Shown here piece by piece: positions 26,832 to 35,183 of a DNA stretch of 64,000 bases. Source of the DNA: Actinomycetes bacterium (lineage in GTDB: Bacteria; Actinomycetota; Acidimicrobiia; Acidimicrobiales; Ilumatobacteraceae). The DNA is taken from contig JANXUF010000138.1 in assembly GCA_025356335.1 (NCBI GenBank), forward strand, positions 1 to 64,000, in the 5' to 3' direction. A model generated the notes under the pieces. The model made no database searches. It saw only the letters and a program-made list of their open reading frames with translations, and had not been told where the DNA came from. Position 1 is the stretch's first letter, and every line of letters starts with the position of its first letter. A program made the translations under genes and the position numbers.

Positions 26832-28256
26832 ATGACGTTGACCGACACGGTGATTGCCGCAGGGACCGACACGCCAACCGCTGCCCCGCCAGCCAAACCA
26901 GAACGCTGGACGGCGCAGTGGAAAGAGTTGAAGGCGGAGGTCATCGACGCCAGCCTGTGCACTGGTTGCGCTGGCTGTGTGATCACTTGCCCGCACGAAG
27001 TCATCGGCTACAACCATGGCGAGGGCGGCTACAAGCCGTTCCATCTCGAAGAGGAACTCGGGGCAGACAACTGCATCCATGGCGAGAAGGGATGCACCAC
27101 GTGCACCCGCGCCTGCCCGCGTTTTCGCATCTGGGAGCCGGAAGCTGACGAGCACCTGTTCGGTCGGGTCCGCAAGCCCGAGGAGATGTACGGCGTCTAT
27201 CAGGACCTGTGGCTGACACGGGCGAGCGACGAGACGGTCCACAAGATGGGCCAGGACGGCGGTTTCGTCGGCGCAATGCTGCTGTGGCTGTTGGACCACG
27301 ACTACATCGACGCCGCGCTGACGTCGTTCATGGAGCCGCCGGACGCCGATGGCGGGCTGTCGTGGAAAGCCAAGCCCGGTGTCGCCCGCAACCGTGAAGA
27401 GGTACTTGCATCCGCAGGTTCCCGTTACACCTATTCGGCGAACACACTCGCGCTTCCCGAGGCGCTCGAAGCCGGTTTGAAGCGCTTGGCGTTGGTTGGG
27501 ATGGGTTGTCAGACGTCGTCGCCGCCGGTGATGTGGGCGCGCAAGGCCGGCAAGGTGTCCAAGCCGTTCCAGTTCAACATCGGCCTGTTGTGCTCGAAGA
27601 CATTCGACGACGCCATCTTCGAAGAGTTGTTCGAGGCCAAGTACGGCCTGCACAAGCGCGACATGGTCAAGATGAACATCAAGGGCGTCTTCCAGATCTG
27701 GATGCGCGACGGTTCGTACCACGAGATCGACTTGAAGGAATGCCACCAGTGGACACGGGAAGGCTGCAAGTCGTGCCCCGATTTCGCTGCTGAACACGCC
27801 GATGTTTCCACGGGGGGGATCGGTGAGGACAACGACTGGACGTTGACCGTGGTGCGTACCGACCTCGGTAAAGAGGTCGTCGACCGGATGATCGCCGACG
27901 GCACGATCATCGCCCGCCCGGCGATGGAGGACGAGAAGGCGATGAAGTTGCTGCGTCTGCTGTCGATCGTCTCGCGTCGCCGCTGGCCGCTCGCCGCCGA
28001 CCGCGCCCCCTCCATCGGTGTTCCGGAACCGAAGAAGAAGGCCGCACCCGCCGCCGCCGCACAGCGCCCTGCAACGGATGCAGTAGCGCCTGCGCCGGCG
28101 TCGTCCGTCGACGCCGCCGTCGTGGCCGATGTCGTGGCGGCTGACGTGATCCCGCAGTTCGAGGTCGTCGGAGTGTCAGAAGGCACCCCCGCCGTGGTCC
28201 CCCCAGAACCAGAGCCTGCCGTCATCGCCGACGACCCGACTCCCGGCGGCGACTGA
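26832..28256 (+). CDS. FrhB/FdhB-like iron-sulfur flavoprotein (coenzyme F420 hydrogenase beta type)
   Basis: A 474-residue protein of the coenzyme F420 hydrogenase/dehydrogenase beta-subunit family. The N-terminus carries a ferredoxin-like [4Fe-4S] motif CTGCAGCVITCP and a second set in GCTTCTRACPRF. The FrhB core follows, with MGQDGGFVGAMLLWLLDHDY, LALVGMGCQTSSPPV and CKSCPDFAAEHADVSTGGIG. Family members move electrons between FAD, Fe-S clusters and F420 or ferredoxin-like carriers. The C-terminal 80 residues are Ala/Pro-rich and probably disordered. It stands alone; no hydrogenase or dehydrogenase subunit is adjacent, so the electron partner is unknown. Confidence 0.88.
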   Translation: MTLTDTVIAAGTDTPTAAPPAKPERWTAQWKELKAEVIDASLCTGCAGCVITCPHEVIGYNHGEGGYKPFHLEEELGADNCIHGEKGCTTCTRACPRFRIWEPEADEHLFGRVRKPEEMYGVYQDLWLTRASDETVHKMGQDGGFVGAMLLWLLDHDYIDAALTSFMEPPDADGGLSWKAKPGVARNREEVLASAGSRYTYSANTLALPEALEAGLKRLALVGMGCQTSSPPVMWARKAGKVSKPFQFNIGLLCSKTFDDAIFEELFEAKYGLHKRDMVKMNIKGVFQIWMRDGSYHEIDLKECHQWTREGCKSCPDFAAEHADVSTGGIGEDNDWTLTVVRTDLGKEVVDRMIADGTIIARPAMEDEKAMKLLRLLSIVSRRRWPLAADRAPSIGVPEPKKKAAPAAAAQRPATDAVAPAPASSVDAAVVADVVAADVIPQFEVVGVSEGTPAVVPPEPEPAVIADDPTPGGD

Positions 28257-28319
28257 ACGTCGCTCGGCCGACGTGGTCTGCGATCATGTGTGCGCAGAGC
28301 CTCCTCGCGAGACAAGCGA

Positions 28320-28404
28320 CAGGAGGGCTTGCCCGACTGAGCGGCAACGCTCCCGAGCCGGGATCGAAGCGAGCACTGGCGAGCGGAGATCCCGTGCGAG
28401 GAAA
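28320..28404 (-). repeat. 3'-UTR palindromic repeat, copy C
   Basis: Begins directly after the SCO1664-family stop, read on the minus strand. Outer stem CGGGATC (28359-28365) / GATCCCG (28388-28394) is a perfect 7 bp. The tail, complementary to 28322-28337, reads GTCGGGCAAGCCCTCC, identical to copies B and D. Confidence 0.78.
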
Positions 28405-29139
28405 TCAGATCAGTGGCCAGGGGTAGCGGCGGCCGCTGTGGTCGACGGGGAACGTCGGGTCTTCGACGACCGCTTCAGCCCGCTCCAGCATCGCCACGAT
28501 CTCATCGTCGCTGAGCAACGTCGCCATCGGCAGCGGGACGGTCTGCACCAGGCGACGGACAGGGGCAAGCAGGTTCTCGGCGATCGGTTCGTCGCCGAAC
28601 TCCCAGATGACCGTTCGCAATTTGAACTCCTCGGCGAAGCACAGACCGTTGTCGATGCCCCAGATCCGGCCGTTGGCGTCGAGCAGGCAGTGGCCGGATT
28701 TTCGATCGGTATTGTTGGCGATCAGATCGAACAGCGCCATCGTGCGGAACTGGTCGTCGTAGTCCGGCCCGCGCTCGTGCAGCGAGAAGTAGTGCTCCTT
28801 GAAGTCGGCCTCGATGAACCACTGCAGCGACCCTGCGCCCATCGGGCCGTCCTGGCGCACGATCGTCGGCGGGACGACGTCGAAACCGAGTGCGTGCGAC
28901 AGTTCGTACGCTGCCGCCTCCCGCCGGAACAGACCATTGGGGAAGTCCCAGAGTGGCCGTTCGCCTTTGCCGGGCTTGTAGATCGCCCGCGCCTCTGTCT
29001 CGCCGTCGCGCAACGTGACGAGGAACGTGGCGTTGCTGCTCCACGGCATCCGCCCGACGATCTCGATGTCCCCGTTTGCGAGCATCAGCAGCGGGTCGGT
29101 CTCCGGCCCTGCTGGCTGGGTCAGTTCATCCGAGGGCAT
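28405..29139 (-). CDS. SCO1664 family protein (PI3/4-kinase-like fold)
   Basis: A 244-residue member of the actinobacterial SCO1664 family, distantly related to phosphatidylinositol kinases. Seen: ARAIYKPGKGERPLWDFPNG (nucleotide-binding lysine), ALFDLIANNTDRKSGHCLL (catalytic-loop Asp and Asn) and IWGIDNGLCFAEEFKLRTV (metal-binding Asp). Substrate unknown. It is the last gene of the conserved actinobacterial trio with the DUF3090 protein and the MSMEG_4193-type phosphomutase. The start MPSDELTQ at 29139 overlaps the DUF3090 gene by 19 bp. Confidence 0.88.
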   Translation of the reverse strand: MPSDELTQPAGPETDPLLMLANGDIEIVGRMPWSSNATFLVTLRDGETEARAIYKPGKGERPLWDFPNGLFRREAAAYELSHALGFDVVPPTIVRQDGPMGAGSLQWFIEADFKEHYFSLHERGPDYDDQFRTMALFDLIANNTDRKSGHCLLDANGRIWGIDNGLCFAEEFKLRTVIWEFGDEPIAENLLAPVRRLVQTVPLPMATLLSDDEIVAMLERAEAVVEDPTFPVDHSGRRYPWPLI

Positions 29140-29633
29140 GGATGTCCGTCGGGATCCATCGGCAGACCGCAGAACTGACACGACGGCCGGCTCTGGGCGA
29201 ACAGTTCGTCGACACGTTTGATGAACGCCGCCGCCTGGGCCCGGGTCAGATGCACGCGCATCCGGCCGCGATCCTCCAACAGTTCGGGGTCCAACTCACC
29301 TTCGTCATCGGTCGGCACGAATTCCTCGGCGGTGAACACCAGTCGGTCGAGGTCTCGCGCATAACCAAGACCCATCGGTCCGATCACGAACTCGGGGTCT
29401 GACGCACCGATGAGTTCGAGCGCTGCAGGAATTGGCTGATCGTCCGGTGTCGGCAGGTCGTTCATCAATTGACGCAGGTACTGGCTGAGAGCGCCGACCT
29501 GCTGCTTTTCACACTTCAGCGTCACCCGGCGACCATCGGCGCGAGCCTGGAGCAGGAAGACTCGCTGCCCTGGGCGGCCGACGGCCCCGGCGGTGAAGGC
29601 GTCGATGTCACCGAACTCGAAGAACCCGCTCAT
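29121..29633 (-). CDS. DUF3090 family protein
   Basis: A 170-residue actinobacterial protein (DUF3090). The start MSGFFEFGDIDAFTAGAVG and the segment RVTLKCEKQQVGALSQYLRQ are family features. The C-terminus ends in a zinc-finger-like CQFCGLPMDPDGHPCPR with three Cys and one His. Function is unknown; it always sits in a trio with a phosphomutase and a PI-kinase-like protein. The ATG at 29633 is chosen over a longer frame to 29699. Confidence 0.88.
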   Translation of the reverse strand: MSGFFEFGDIDAFTAGAVGRPGQRVFLLQARADGRRVTLKCEKQQVGALSQYLRQLMNDLPTPDDQPIPAALELIGASDPEFVIGPMGLGYARDLDRLVFTAEEFVPTDDEGELDPELLEDRGRMRVHLTRAQAAAFIKRVDELFAQSRPSCQFCGLPMDPDGHPCPRMN

Positions 29634-29679
29634 CACACGAGCCAGTTCGGCGCGCCGGCGGCCAGGAGGTTCAGGACGT

Positions 29680-30333
29680 TCATGATGGGCGCAATTCACT
29701 CAGCGACGAGCCAGTCGAGTTGACCGTCAACACGATCGGACCGTGGGAGGAATAGGCGATGGCCGTGACCGAGCACGTCGAGATGACGGTGCGCTGGAAG
29801 AGATCGAGATGCGTGCCGATGGCGGAGGCGACGACCGCTTTGATCGGATCGGCGTGGCTCACTGCGACGATCGTGCCGCCGGGGTGCATGGCGCACAGCT
29901 TGGCGGCGGCGTTGACCATGCGGGCCTGCATCTCGACGAAGCTCTCGCCGTTCGGGAAGCGGAAACCGCTGGGATAGCGCTGGACCTGTGACCACTCCGG
30001 CAGCTTGAACAACTCCTTCAATTCCCGGCCGGTCCAGTCGCCGAAGTCGCATTCCAACAGCCCTCGCTCGATCTGTACCTTCAATCCGCGTGCCTTGGCA
30101 ATCGGCGCAGCCGTCTCGCGGGCACGTTCCAACGGGCTGGCGTAGACGGCGTCGACGGTCTTCAGTTCGGAGATGCGCTGTGCGACCTTCGCCGCCTGTT
30201 GATTGCCAACGTCGGCGAGGTGCAAACCTGGCGCCCGCCCGGGCAGCATCGTGCCCGTCGTCGCCGTCTGACCGTGGCGGACGAAGAGGACCAGCGTCGA
30301 ACTGGGAGGAGATGGTTTCGGCTTGCGCGGCAT
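29680..30333 (-). CDS. MSMEG_4193-type histidine phosphatase / phosphomutase
   Basis: A 217-residue protein of the phosphoglycerate mutase-like superfamily. The phosphohistidine motif is LFVRHGQTATTG and the second catalytic His is in IVAVSHADPIKAVVA. VYASPLERARETA is the conserved arginine segment. In Actinobacteria this subgroup forms a three-gene system with DUF3090 and a PI-kinase-like protein, all present here in order, which suggests a phospho-transfer pathway on an unknown small molecule. The start MPRKPKPSPPSS at 30333 is used; the open frame further upstream is non-homologous. Confidence 0.9.
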   Translation of the reverse strand: MPRKPKPSPPSSTLVLFVRHGQTATTGTMLPGRAPGLHLADVGNQQAAKVAQRISELKTVDAVYASPLERARETAAPIAKARGLKVQIERGLLECDFGDWTGRELKELFKLPEWSQVQRYPSGFRFPNGESFVEMQARMVNAAAKLCAMHPGGTIVAVSHADPIKAVVASAIGTHLDLFQRTVISTCSVTAIAYSSHGPIVLTVNSTGSSLSELRPS

Positions 30334-30477
30334 GACCAGATCGAGGATACGGCCGCAACGGCTGACCTCCGCCGTGACGTATCTCCCGCCCGTTCGCCTG
30401 CTGCACCGGCCAAGCAGACTACGTTGCCGGGAACAGCCGACGAGAGCCGACGACACGCCCACAAGGAGTAGACGCCA

Positions 30478-30564
30478 GTGCGACAAACCTCGCAGCTGCA
30501 AGAGAAGCTCGGCTCCCTCGGTCGGATGGCGCGTACTGCCATGCGTGCTGCATCGGATCGTTGA
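30478..30564 (+). CDS. 28-codon upstream ORF ahead of the TauE gene
   Basis: GTG at 30478 is preceded by AAGGAG with 9-nt spacing, the only good Shine-Dalgarno in the region, and opens a 28-codon frame (VRQTSQLQEK...MRAASDR). It ends 7 nt before the GTG of the TauE-type transporter, which lacks its own Shine-Dalgarno. It may be a leader peptide that couples translation to the transporter. It could also be chance. Confidence 0.4.
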   Translation: MRQTSQLQEKLGSLGRMARTAMRAASDR

Positions 30565-30571
30565 CGACCGA

Positions 30572-31348
30572 GTGGAGCCCGGAGTTCTTCGAGACGCGCT
30601 GACGCTGCTGGGCGGCATCGGCACCGGCGTCATGTCCGGGCTCTTCGGTGTCGGCGGGGCGGTGATCTCGACGCCGCTCATCCGCGCCCTCGGCTGCACG
30701 GCAGCGCTTGCCGTCGGTACGACGCTGCCGTCGATCCTGCCTGGCGCGATCACCGGGTCTGTTAAGTTCAGTAGCGAGAAGTTGGTGAGCGCGAAAACCG
30801 TGTTGGCTGCTGCGCCGCCGGGGATCGTCGCTTCGGTGGTGGGGTCACGCGTCTCGCATCTGCTGCCGGGAAACGGACATCCGTTGATGATCCTGACGGC
30901 GGCGCTACTGCTGTGGTGCGGGATCTCGCTGCTGGGCACGCATTCGGCGGACGCCCTGCTCGTTCCGGCGAAGCGGCCAGCTGCCGCCGCCGCGCTGACG
31001 GGCATTTCCGCCGGTCTGCTCTCGGGATTGCTGGGTATCGGCGGCGGAATCGTGATGGTGCCGATGTTCCGCTCGCGCCTCGGCCTGGCGATGAGGTCGG
31101 CCGTTGCCACGAGTCTGGTGTGCGTCGGCTGCTTCGCCATCCCCGGCACGATCGTGCACGCCTTCGTCAATCATGACATCGATTGGCGCTTCGCATCGTG
31201 GCTGACGGTTGGGGTGATTCCCGGTGCGGTCTTCGGCGCAGCGTTGGCGCTGCGCGTCCACGAGGACCGCCTCAAACGGCTGTTCGGCATCTTCCTCGTC
31301 ATCATCTCGATCGTCTATGCAGCGGGCGAAATCGCCGCCCTCGTGTGA
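30572..31348 (+). CDS. TauE/SafE family sulfite exporter-like permease
   Basis: A 258-residue membrane protein of the TauE/SafE (DUF81) family with about eight hydrophobic segments. The two internal repeats are clear: GIGTGVMSGLFGVGGAVIST near the N-terminus and ISAGLLSGLLGIGGGIVMVP in the middle. Family members export sulfite, sulfoacetate or other organic anions; the substrate here is open. The GTG at 30572 fits the family N-terminus and would be translated by coupling from the small upstream ORF. Confidence 0.88.
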   Translation: MEPGVLRDALTLLGGIGTGVMSGLFGVGGAVISTPLIRALGCTAALAVGTTLPSILPGAITGSVKFSSEKLVSAKTVLAAAPPGIVASVVGSRVSHLLPGNGHPLMILTAALLLWCGISLLGTHSADALLVPAKRPAAAAALTGISAGLLSGLLGIGGGIVMVPMFRSRLGLAMRSAVATSLVCVGCFAIPGTIVHAFVNHDIDWRFASWLTVGVIPGAVFGAALALRVHEDRLKRLFGIFLVIISIVYAAGEIAALV

Positions 31349-31375
31349 CGGCGCAATCGAATTCACGCCGTTTCA

Positions 31376-32131
31376 TCAGGCCTGAGCCCTCAAGGTGCCG
31401 GCACGGGTGAAGATGTCATCGAGCATCGCCTCGGTGAGCTTGCCGGTGAAGGTGTTCTGCTGACTCGGATGGAACGAGCACAGCATCGTCAGGCCTCCTT
31501 GTGGAACCGGAACCTCGACACCATGGCCGAACTTCGGTCGAGGTCGAACGCCGAGATGGCGGCATCCCGCTTCGTAGGCGAATGCTCCGAGGCAGACAAC
31601 GACCACGAGATCGGTGAGCAATGTCAGTTCCCGCTCGAAGAACGGCGCGCATCTGCTGCGCTCGTCAGGCAACGGCGTGTTGTCGGGAGGTGCACACTTG
31701 ACGGCGGCGGTGACCCAGGCGCCGGTCAACTGCAGCCCGTCGTCGGCCGCCGTCGATGTCGCCTGGTTGGCGAATCCTGCCCGGTGCATCGCCCGAAAGA
31801 GCCAGTCGCCGCTGCGATCACCGGTGAAGACCCTGCCGGTCCGATTGGCCCCGTGTGCAGCGGGCGCGAGACCGAGCACGAGCACGGATGCGTGTGGGTC
31901 GCCGAATCCCGGCACTCCGCGTCCCCAGTACTCCCAGTCACGGTACGCGGCACGCTTGTCCATCGCGACCTGTTCCCGCCAGGCGACCAGCCGCTGGCAG
32001 GTCCGACATGCCATCACTTCGTCCTCGACGATCGCGAGCGTGTCAGGCCGTACCACCCGCTCGACACTAGATGGGTTGGCGAAGGATCGGGCCAGAAGTC
32101 GATCAGCGTGGGTCGGCAAGCTCGCGGTCAC
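31376..32131 (-). CDS. Type 5 uracil-DNA glycosylase (UdgB-like)
   Basis: A family 5 uracil-DNA glycosylase, removing uracil and other deaminated bases from DNA. The motif GLAPAAHGANRTGRVFTGD (with A and H where family 1 has the catalytic Asp) and the second motif CSFHPSQQNTFTGKLTE are diagnostic. The N-terminal cysteines in MACRTCQRLVAWREQV, with CAPPDNTPL and a later Cys, fit the [4Fe-4S] cluster of this family. The GTG at 32131 gives about 251 residues, close to family size. Stop is 27 bp from the convergent TauE gene. Confidence 0.93.
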   Translation of the reverse strand: MTASLPTHADRLLARSFANPSSVERVVRPDTLAIVEDEVMACRTCQRLVAWREQVAMDKRAAYRDWEYWGRGVPGFGDPHASVLVLGLAPAAHGANRTGRVFTGDRSGDWLFRAMHRAGFANQATSTAADDGLQLTGAWVTAAVKCAPPDNTPLPDERSRCAPFFERELTLLTDLVVVVCLGAFAYEAGCRHLGVRPRPKFGHGVEVPVPQGGLTMLCSFHPSQQNTFTGKLTEAMLDDIFTRAGTLRAQA

Positions 32132-32264
32132 GTGAACTCCGCAATGACGGGGCGGGCTCGGCGTGACCGCGGGTGACAGCGAGTGCGTGCGACCGAACGT
32201 CGCCTGAACACGGTGCGACCGATCTTCGGCGATCTGGGAATGAACAGGGCATAGCCTCGGTCTG

Positions 32265-33173
32265 ATGTCGAGGGCGTCGCAACTGTCAACTCCGTGGTCG
32301 GTGTCGCCGATCACCGGAGCCTTCGGTGCCGAGTTGGCGGGCGCGGAACTCACCGACCCGTACGCTGTCGCCGCCATCCCCGATCTGCTCGCCGCGCACC
32401 TCGTGCTCGTCTTCCGCTGCCAGCACGTCTCGCCTGCAGAACAGGTGGCGCTCGCCCACCGGCTCGGCAGCCCGACGCCGGCTCACCCGGTCGTGCCAGG
32501 TCTCGACGGTCACCCGGAAATCCTCGTACTCGATGGTGCAGCAGGTGGGCGCAATGCTCGCTGGCACACGGACGTGACGTTCATGTCGAAGCCGCCGGCA
32601 GCCTCGATCCTCGTCGCCGAGACGGTCCCCGAGCACGGCGGCGACACGCTGTGGGCCGACATGCGGACGGCGTATTCGACACTCTCTCTTCCGTTGCGAC
32701 AGCTCGCTGACACACTCCTCGCTGTGCACCGGATCACGCCGCTGGCCTACTGGGGCGAACCATTCGATTCGGCGATGACCCGCACCGACGCAGCGGCGCT
32801 GCTCGAGGCGGCGATGACGGTCCCGCCCGTCGTTCATCCGGTCGTCAGAATGCACCCGCGCACCGGCAGGCCCTCGTTGTTCGTCAACCCCGGCTTCACC
32901 TCTCACCTGCTCGGCTTGGCGCGCCACGAGAGCGACGGTGTGCTGCGGCTGTTGTACGAACACGTCACCCAACCGGAACTCGTCATGCGCCACCGCTGGC
33001 AGCGCGGCGACGTCGTGATGTGGGACAACCAGGCGACAATGCACTACGCAACCGACGACTACGGCACCGGGGATCGCCGGATGCGCAGGGTGACCCTCGG
33101 TGGCGTGGAGCCGGTCGGTCCGAGCGGCTTCGTCAGCCACGTCCTCGACGACCCGCTCTTCGCCATCCGTTGA
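32265..33173 (+). CDS. TauD/TfdA family 2-oxoglutarate dioxygenase
   Basis: A 302-residue Fe(II)/2-oxoglutarate dioxygenase. The iron ligands are visible: His101 and Asp103 in WHTDVTF and His260 in DNQATMHYA. The 2-oxoglutarate-binding arginine is likely in RRMRRVTLGG. The family hydroxylates taurine, alkylsulfates, phenoxy acids and others. A TauE-like exporter lies 900 bp away, but they are not in one operon, so a sulfonate substrate is only a guess. Confidence 0.9.
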   Translation: MSRASQLSTPWSVSPITGAFGAELAGAELTDPYAVAAIPDLLAAHLVLVFRCQHVSPAEQVALAHRLGSPTPAHPVVPGLDGHPEILVLDGAAGGRNARWHTDVTFMSKPPAASILVAETVPEHGGDTLWADMRTAYSTLSLPLRQLADTLLAVHRITPLAYWGEPFDSAMTRTDAAALLEAAMTVPPVVHPVVRMHPRTGRPSLFVNPGFTSHLLGLARHESDGVLRLLYEHVTQPELVMRHRWQRGDVVMWDNQATMHYATDDYGTGDRRMRRVTLGGVEPVGPSGFVSHVLDDPLFAIR

Positions 33174-33182
33174 GGCGATCGG

Positions 33183-33740
33183 CTAGCGAGCCGCCGGGTT
33201 ACGGACTTCGGCGACGAGTGAGTCGACGAACGGGCGCAACTGGTCGATGATCGACGGATCGACCTTGCCGTCCTCGGCAACGAAGTCACCGACGCTCGCG
33301 AACCTGACACTCTCACCGGCGACCCGCGCACCGAGGTAGCCGAAGACCTTGGTCAGGTACTCGACGGCGTTGATCGCACCCTTCGGGCTCGGCGAGGCAC
33401 CGAGTACGACCACCAGTTTGTTCATCATCGCGTGGGCCTGAAATGGACGCGTTGCCCAGTCCACCCAGTTCTTCAGACCGCCAGGGACTGCGCCGTTGTA
33501 TTCCGGGGTCGACACGATGATGCCGTCAGCAGCTGCAACCCTGGCGCGCATCTCGACGACCGACTGTGGCAGCGGATCATGGTCGAGGTCGCCGTCATAG
33601 TAGGGGAGCGGACGGATGAGGTCGACGAGTTCGCCTTCGATGTCATCGGGGAGCAGTTCGCCGGCCGCTTTGAGCAGCGCTGTCGTGAACGAGCCGGCAC
33701 GCAAGCTGCCGGGGAGGAGGAGGACCGAATACGAGGCCAT
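33183..33740 (-). CDS. NADPH-dependent FMN reductase
   Basis: A 185-residue flavodoxin-fold NAD(P)H:FMN/quinone reductase. Motifs: the FMN phosphate loop LLPGSLRAGSFTTALL at the N-terminus, STPEYNGAVPGGLKNWVDWA (hallmark PEYNG) and VVVLGASPSPKGA. The start MASYSVLLLPGSLR at 33740 is the natural N-terminus, although the frame is open to 34403. A perfect 11-bp inverted repeat lies about 85 bp upstream and could be its operator. Confidence 0.93.
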   Translation of the reverse strand: MASYSVLLLPGSLRAGSFTTALLKAAGELLPDDIEGELVDLIRPLPYYDGDLDHDPLPQSVVEMRARVAAADGIIVSTPEYNGAVPGGLKNWVDWATRPFQAHAMMNKLVVVLGASPSPKGAINAVEYLTKVFGYLGARVAGESVRFASVGDFVAEDGKVDPSIIDQLRPFVDSLVAEVRNPAAR

Positions 33741-33823
33741 GGCGCAACTTTCTGGAGGGTGAGCGAGGGGGGACTGCCCGACGTCGGATGCCGAACGGTG
33801 TGTCGGAGCTCGGCATCGCCGTC

Positions 33824-33850
33824 GTCGAGTTGTTACATCAACAACTCGAC
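33824..33850. promoter_or_regulatory. Perfect 11-bp inverted repeat
   Basis: GTCGAGTTGTT, spacer ACATC, AACAACTCGAC. It lies 9 nt past the stop of the GNAT gene and 84 nt upstream of the FMN reductase start. There is no T tract after it, so an operator for the reductase (TetR/MarR style) is as likely as a terminator. Confidence 0.5.
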
Positions 33851-33859
33851 GGGGGTCGC

Positions 33860-34612
33860 TTATTCCGTCCGTTTCACACCGACGAAATTGGTGAGCACCC
33901 GGGTTTCGAAACCGAGACGTTCGTACACGCGGAGTGCTCCGATGTTGGTCTCGGCGACATGCAGAAACGGCGTCACACCGGTGCGCAACAGTGCACGCGC
34001 CACCTCGGTGGTCACTACCGCCGCATAGCCACGACGCCGAGCATTCGGGTGTGTGCACACCGCACTGATCTCCGTGAAGCCGTCGATACTGATCCGCTGG
34101 CCTGCCATCGCCATCAACGAGTCGCCTTCGAAGATCCCGACATAGCCGCCGAGTTCGTTGGTCCGTGGCCGGAACGGCCCCGGCTGCGTCAGTTCGACCA
34201 GCGCCAGCATCTGTGGCACGTCGTCGGAGCCCAGCGGACGCATCGCCGGAGGGACCGCGAGGTCTGGCGGGTCGCCAGTCAGCACCATCTGGTGACCGCG
34301 CCCGGCGAAGGTCACCATCCAGCCCGCCGGCGCAACGACTTCGACTGCTCGGAAGAGCACAGCGGTGCCACCGGGTCCTGTCAGCATCGCCAGGTCGTGC
34401 CATGCCGCCTTCGAATCGTCCTCGATCGCCGAGAAGACGGACACCTCCGGGTCGTATCGTCGTGCGCTTCCTGTCCCCTGGGCGAAATCAGCGTGCACAC
34501 CGGTGAGTGCATACCAGCCGGCATTGTCGAGCGGATGCGGAGCACTGGTCGGCCGATCCGCCGATCGATCGCTGGACTCGGCATCCGTTGGCTCAGCTTC
34601 GGCAGATGACAT
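33860..34612 (-). CDS. GNAT family N-acetyltransferase (FR47-like)
   Basis: A 250-residue protein. The C-terminal half is a GNAT acetyltransferase: EISAVCTHPNARRRGYAAVV holds the acetyl-CoA pyrophosphate loop (R-R-R-G-Y-A), and the fold ends in HVAETNIGALRVYERLGFE. The N-terminal half (HPLDNAGWYALTGVHADFAQ) is the FR47-type extension. Substrate unknown. The start at 34612 gives a polar 25-residue lead. Confidence 0.88.
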   Translation of the reverse strand: MSSAEAEPTDAESSDRSADRPTSAPHPLDNAGWYALTGVHADFAQGTGSARRYDPEVSVFSAIEDDSKAAWHDLAMLTGPGGTAVLFRAVEVVAPAGWMVTFAGRGHQMVLTGDPPDLAVPPAMRPLGSDDVPQMLALVELTQPGPFRPRTNELGGYVGIFEGDSLMAMAGQRISIDGFTEISAVCTHPNARRRGYAAVVTTEVARALLRTGVTPFLHVAETNIGALRVYERLGFETRVLTNFVGVKRTE

Positions 34613-34796
34613 CGCCGATCGACGCTACTCGGCCGATCCGACGATGCCGGAGCGACAGCATGAACGATTCCAGCGCGACTCGCAGGGGTCCGTGTCCGCA
34701 CGACTCAGCCGATGATGAACGACGGTTGTGGTGACGATCAAGCCAATCGTTTAGTGTTGGGGGTGACGGGAAATCGAACGCGGGAGGTTACGCGCA

Positions 34797-35150
34797 GTGA
34801 GGCGTATTTTGATTGGTGTGATGAGCGTCGGCCTGATGATCGGGGCGACCGCTTGCAATAGCGGCGGTGTCGACAAGCAGGGAACCGCCGACAACTTGGT
34901 GAAGAGCCTCGAGCAGACACTCGGAACAACGGTGACGGCGACGCAGAAGACGTGTCTGACGGATCTGGTCAAGAGTTACAGTGCCGCAGACCTGAAGACG
35001 ATCGACTCTCAGGCCTCTTCGACGACACCGAGTTCGCTGGTCGACGAATTCAGGACGAAGGCGTTGACCTGTCTCGGCGCCCCCGGTGCCACAGACACGA
35101 CCGGTGCCGATTCGGCCACCACCGACGCCGGAACGACACCGGCAACCTGA
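34797..35150 (+). CDS. Small lipoprotein with paralogue next to it (unknown function)
   Basis: A 117-residue secreted lipoprotein: signal MRRILIGVMSVGLMIGATAC with a lipobox cysteine at residue 20. The mature domain has two further cysteines (in QKTCLTDLV and ALTCLGAPG), then a Thr/Ala/Ser-rich tail. The next gene encodes the same pattern (NLVKSLEQTLG here, NLIKDVEKTY there), so they are tandem paralogues. The GTG start leads directly into the signal peptide. A TTTAGTGTT -10-like stretch lies about 45 nt upstream. Function not recognised. Confidence 0.72.
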   Translation: MRRILIGVMSVGLMIGATACNSGGVDKQGTADNLVKSLEQTLGTTVTATQKTCLTDLVKSYSAADLKTIDSQASSTTPSSLVDEFRTKALTCLGAPGATDTTGADSATTDAGTTPAT

Positions 35151-35183
35151 TTCGGTCAGTGCCGGTCGCCTAGTGTTCGACCG

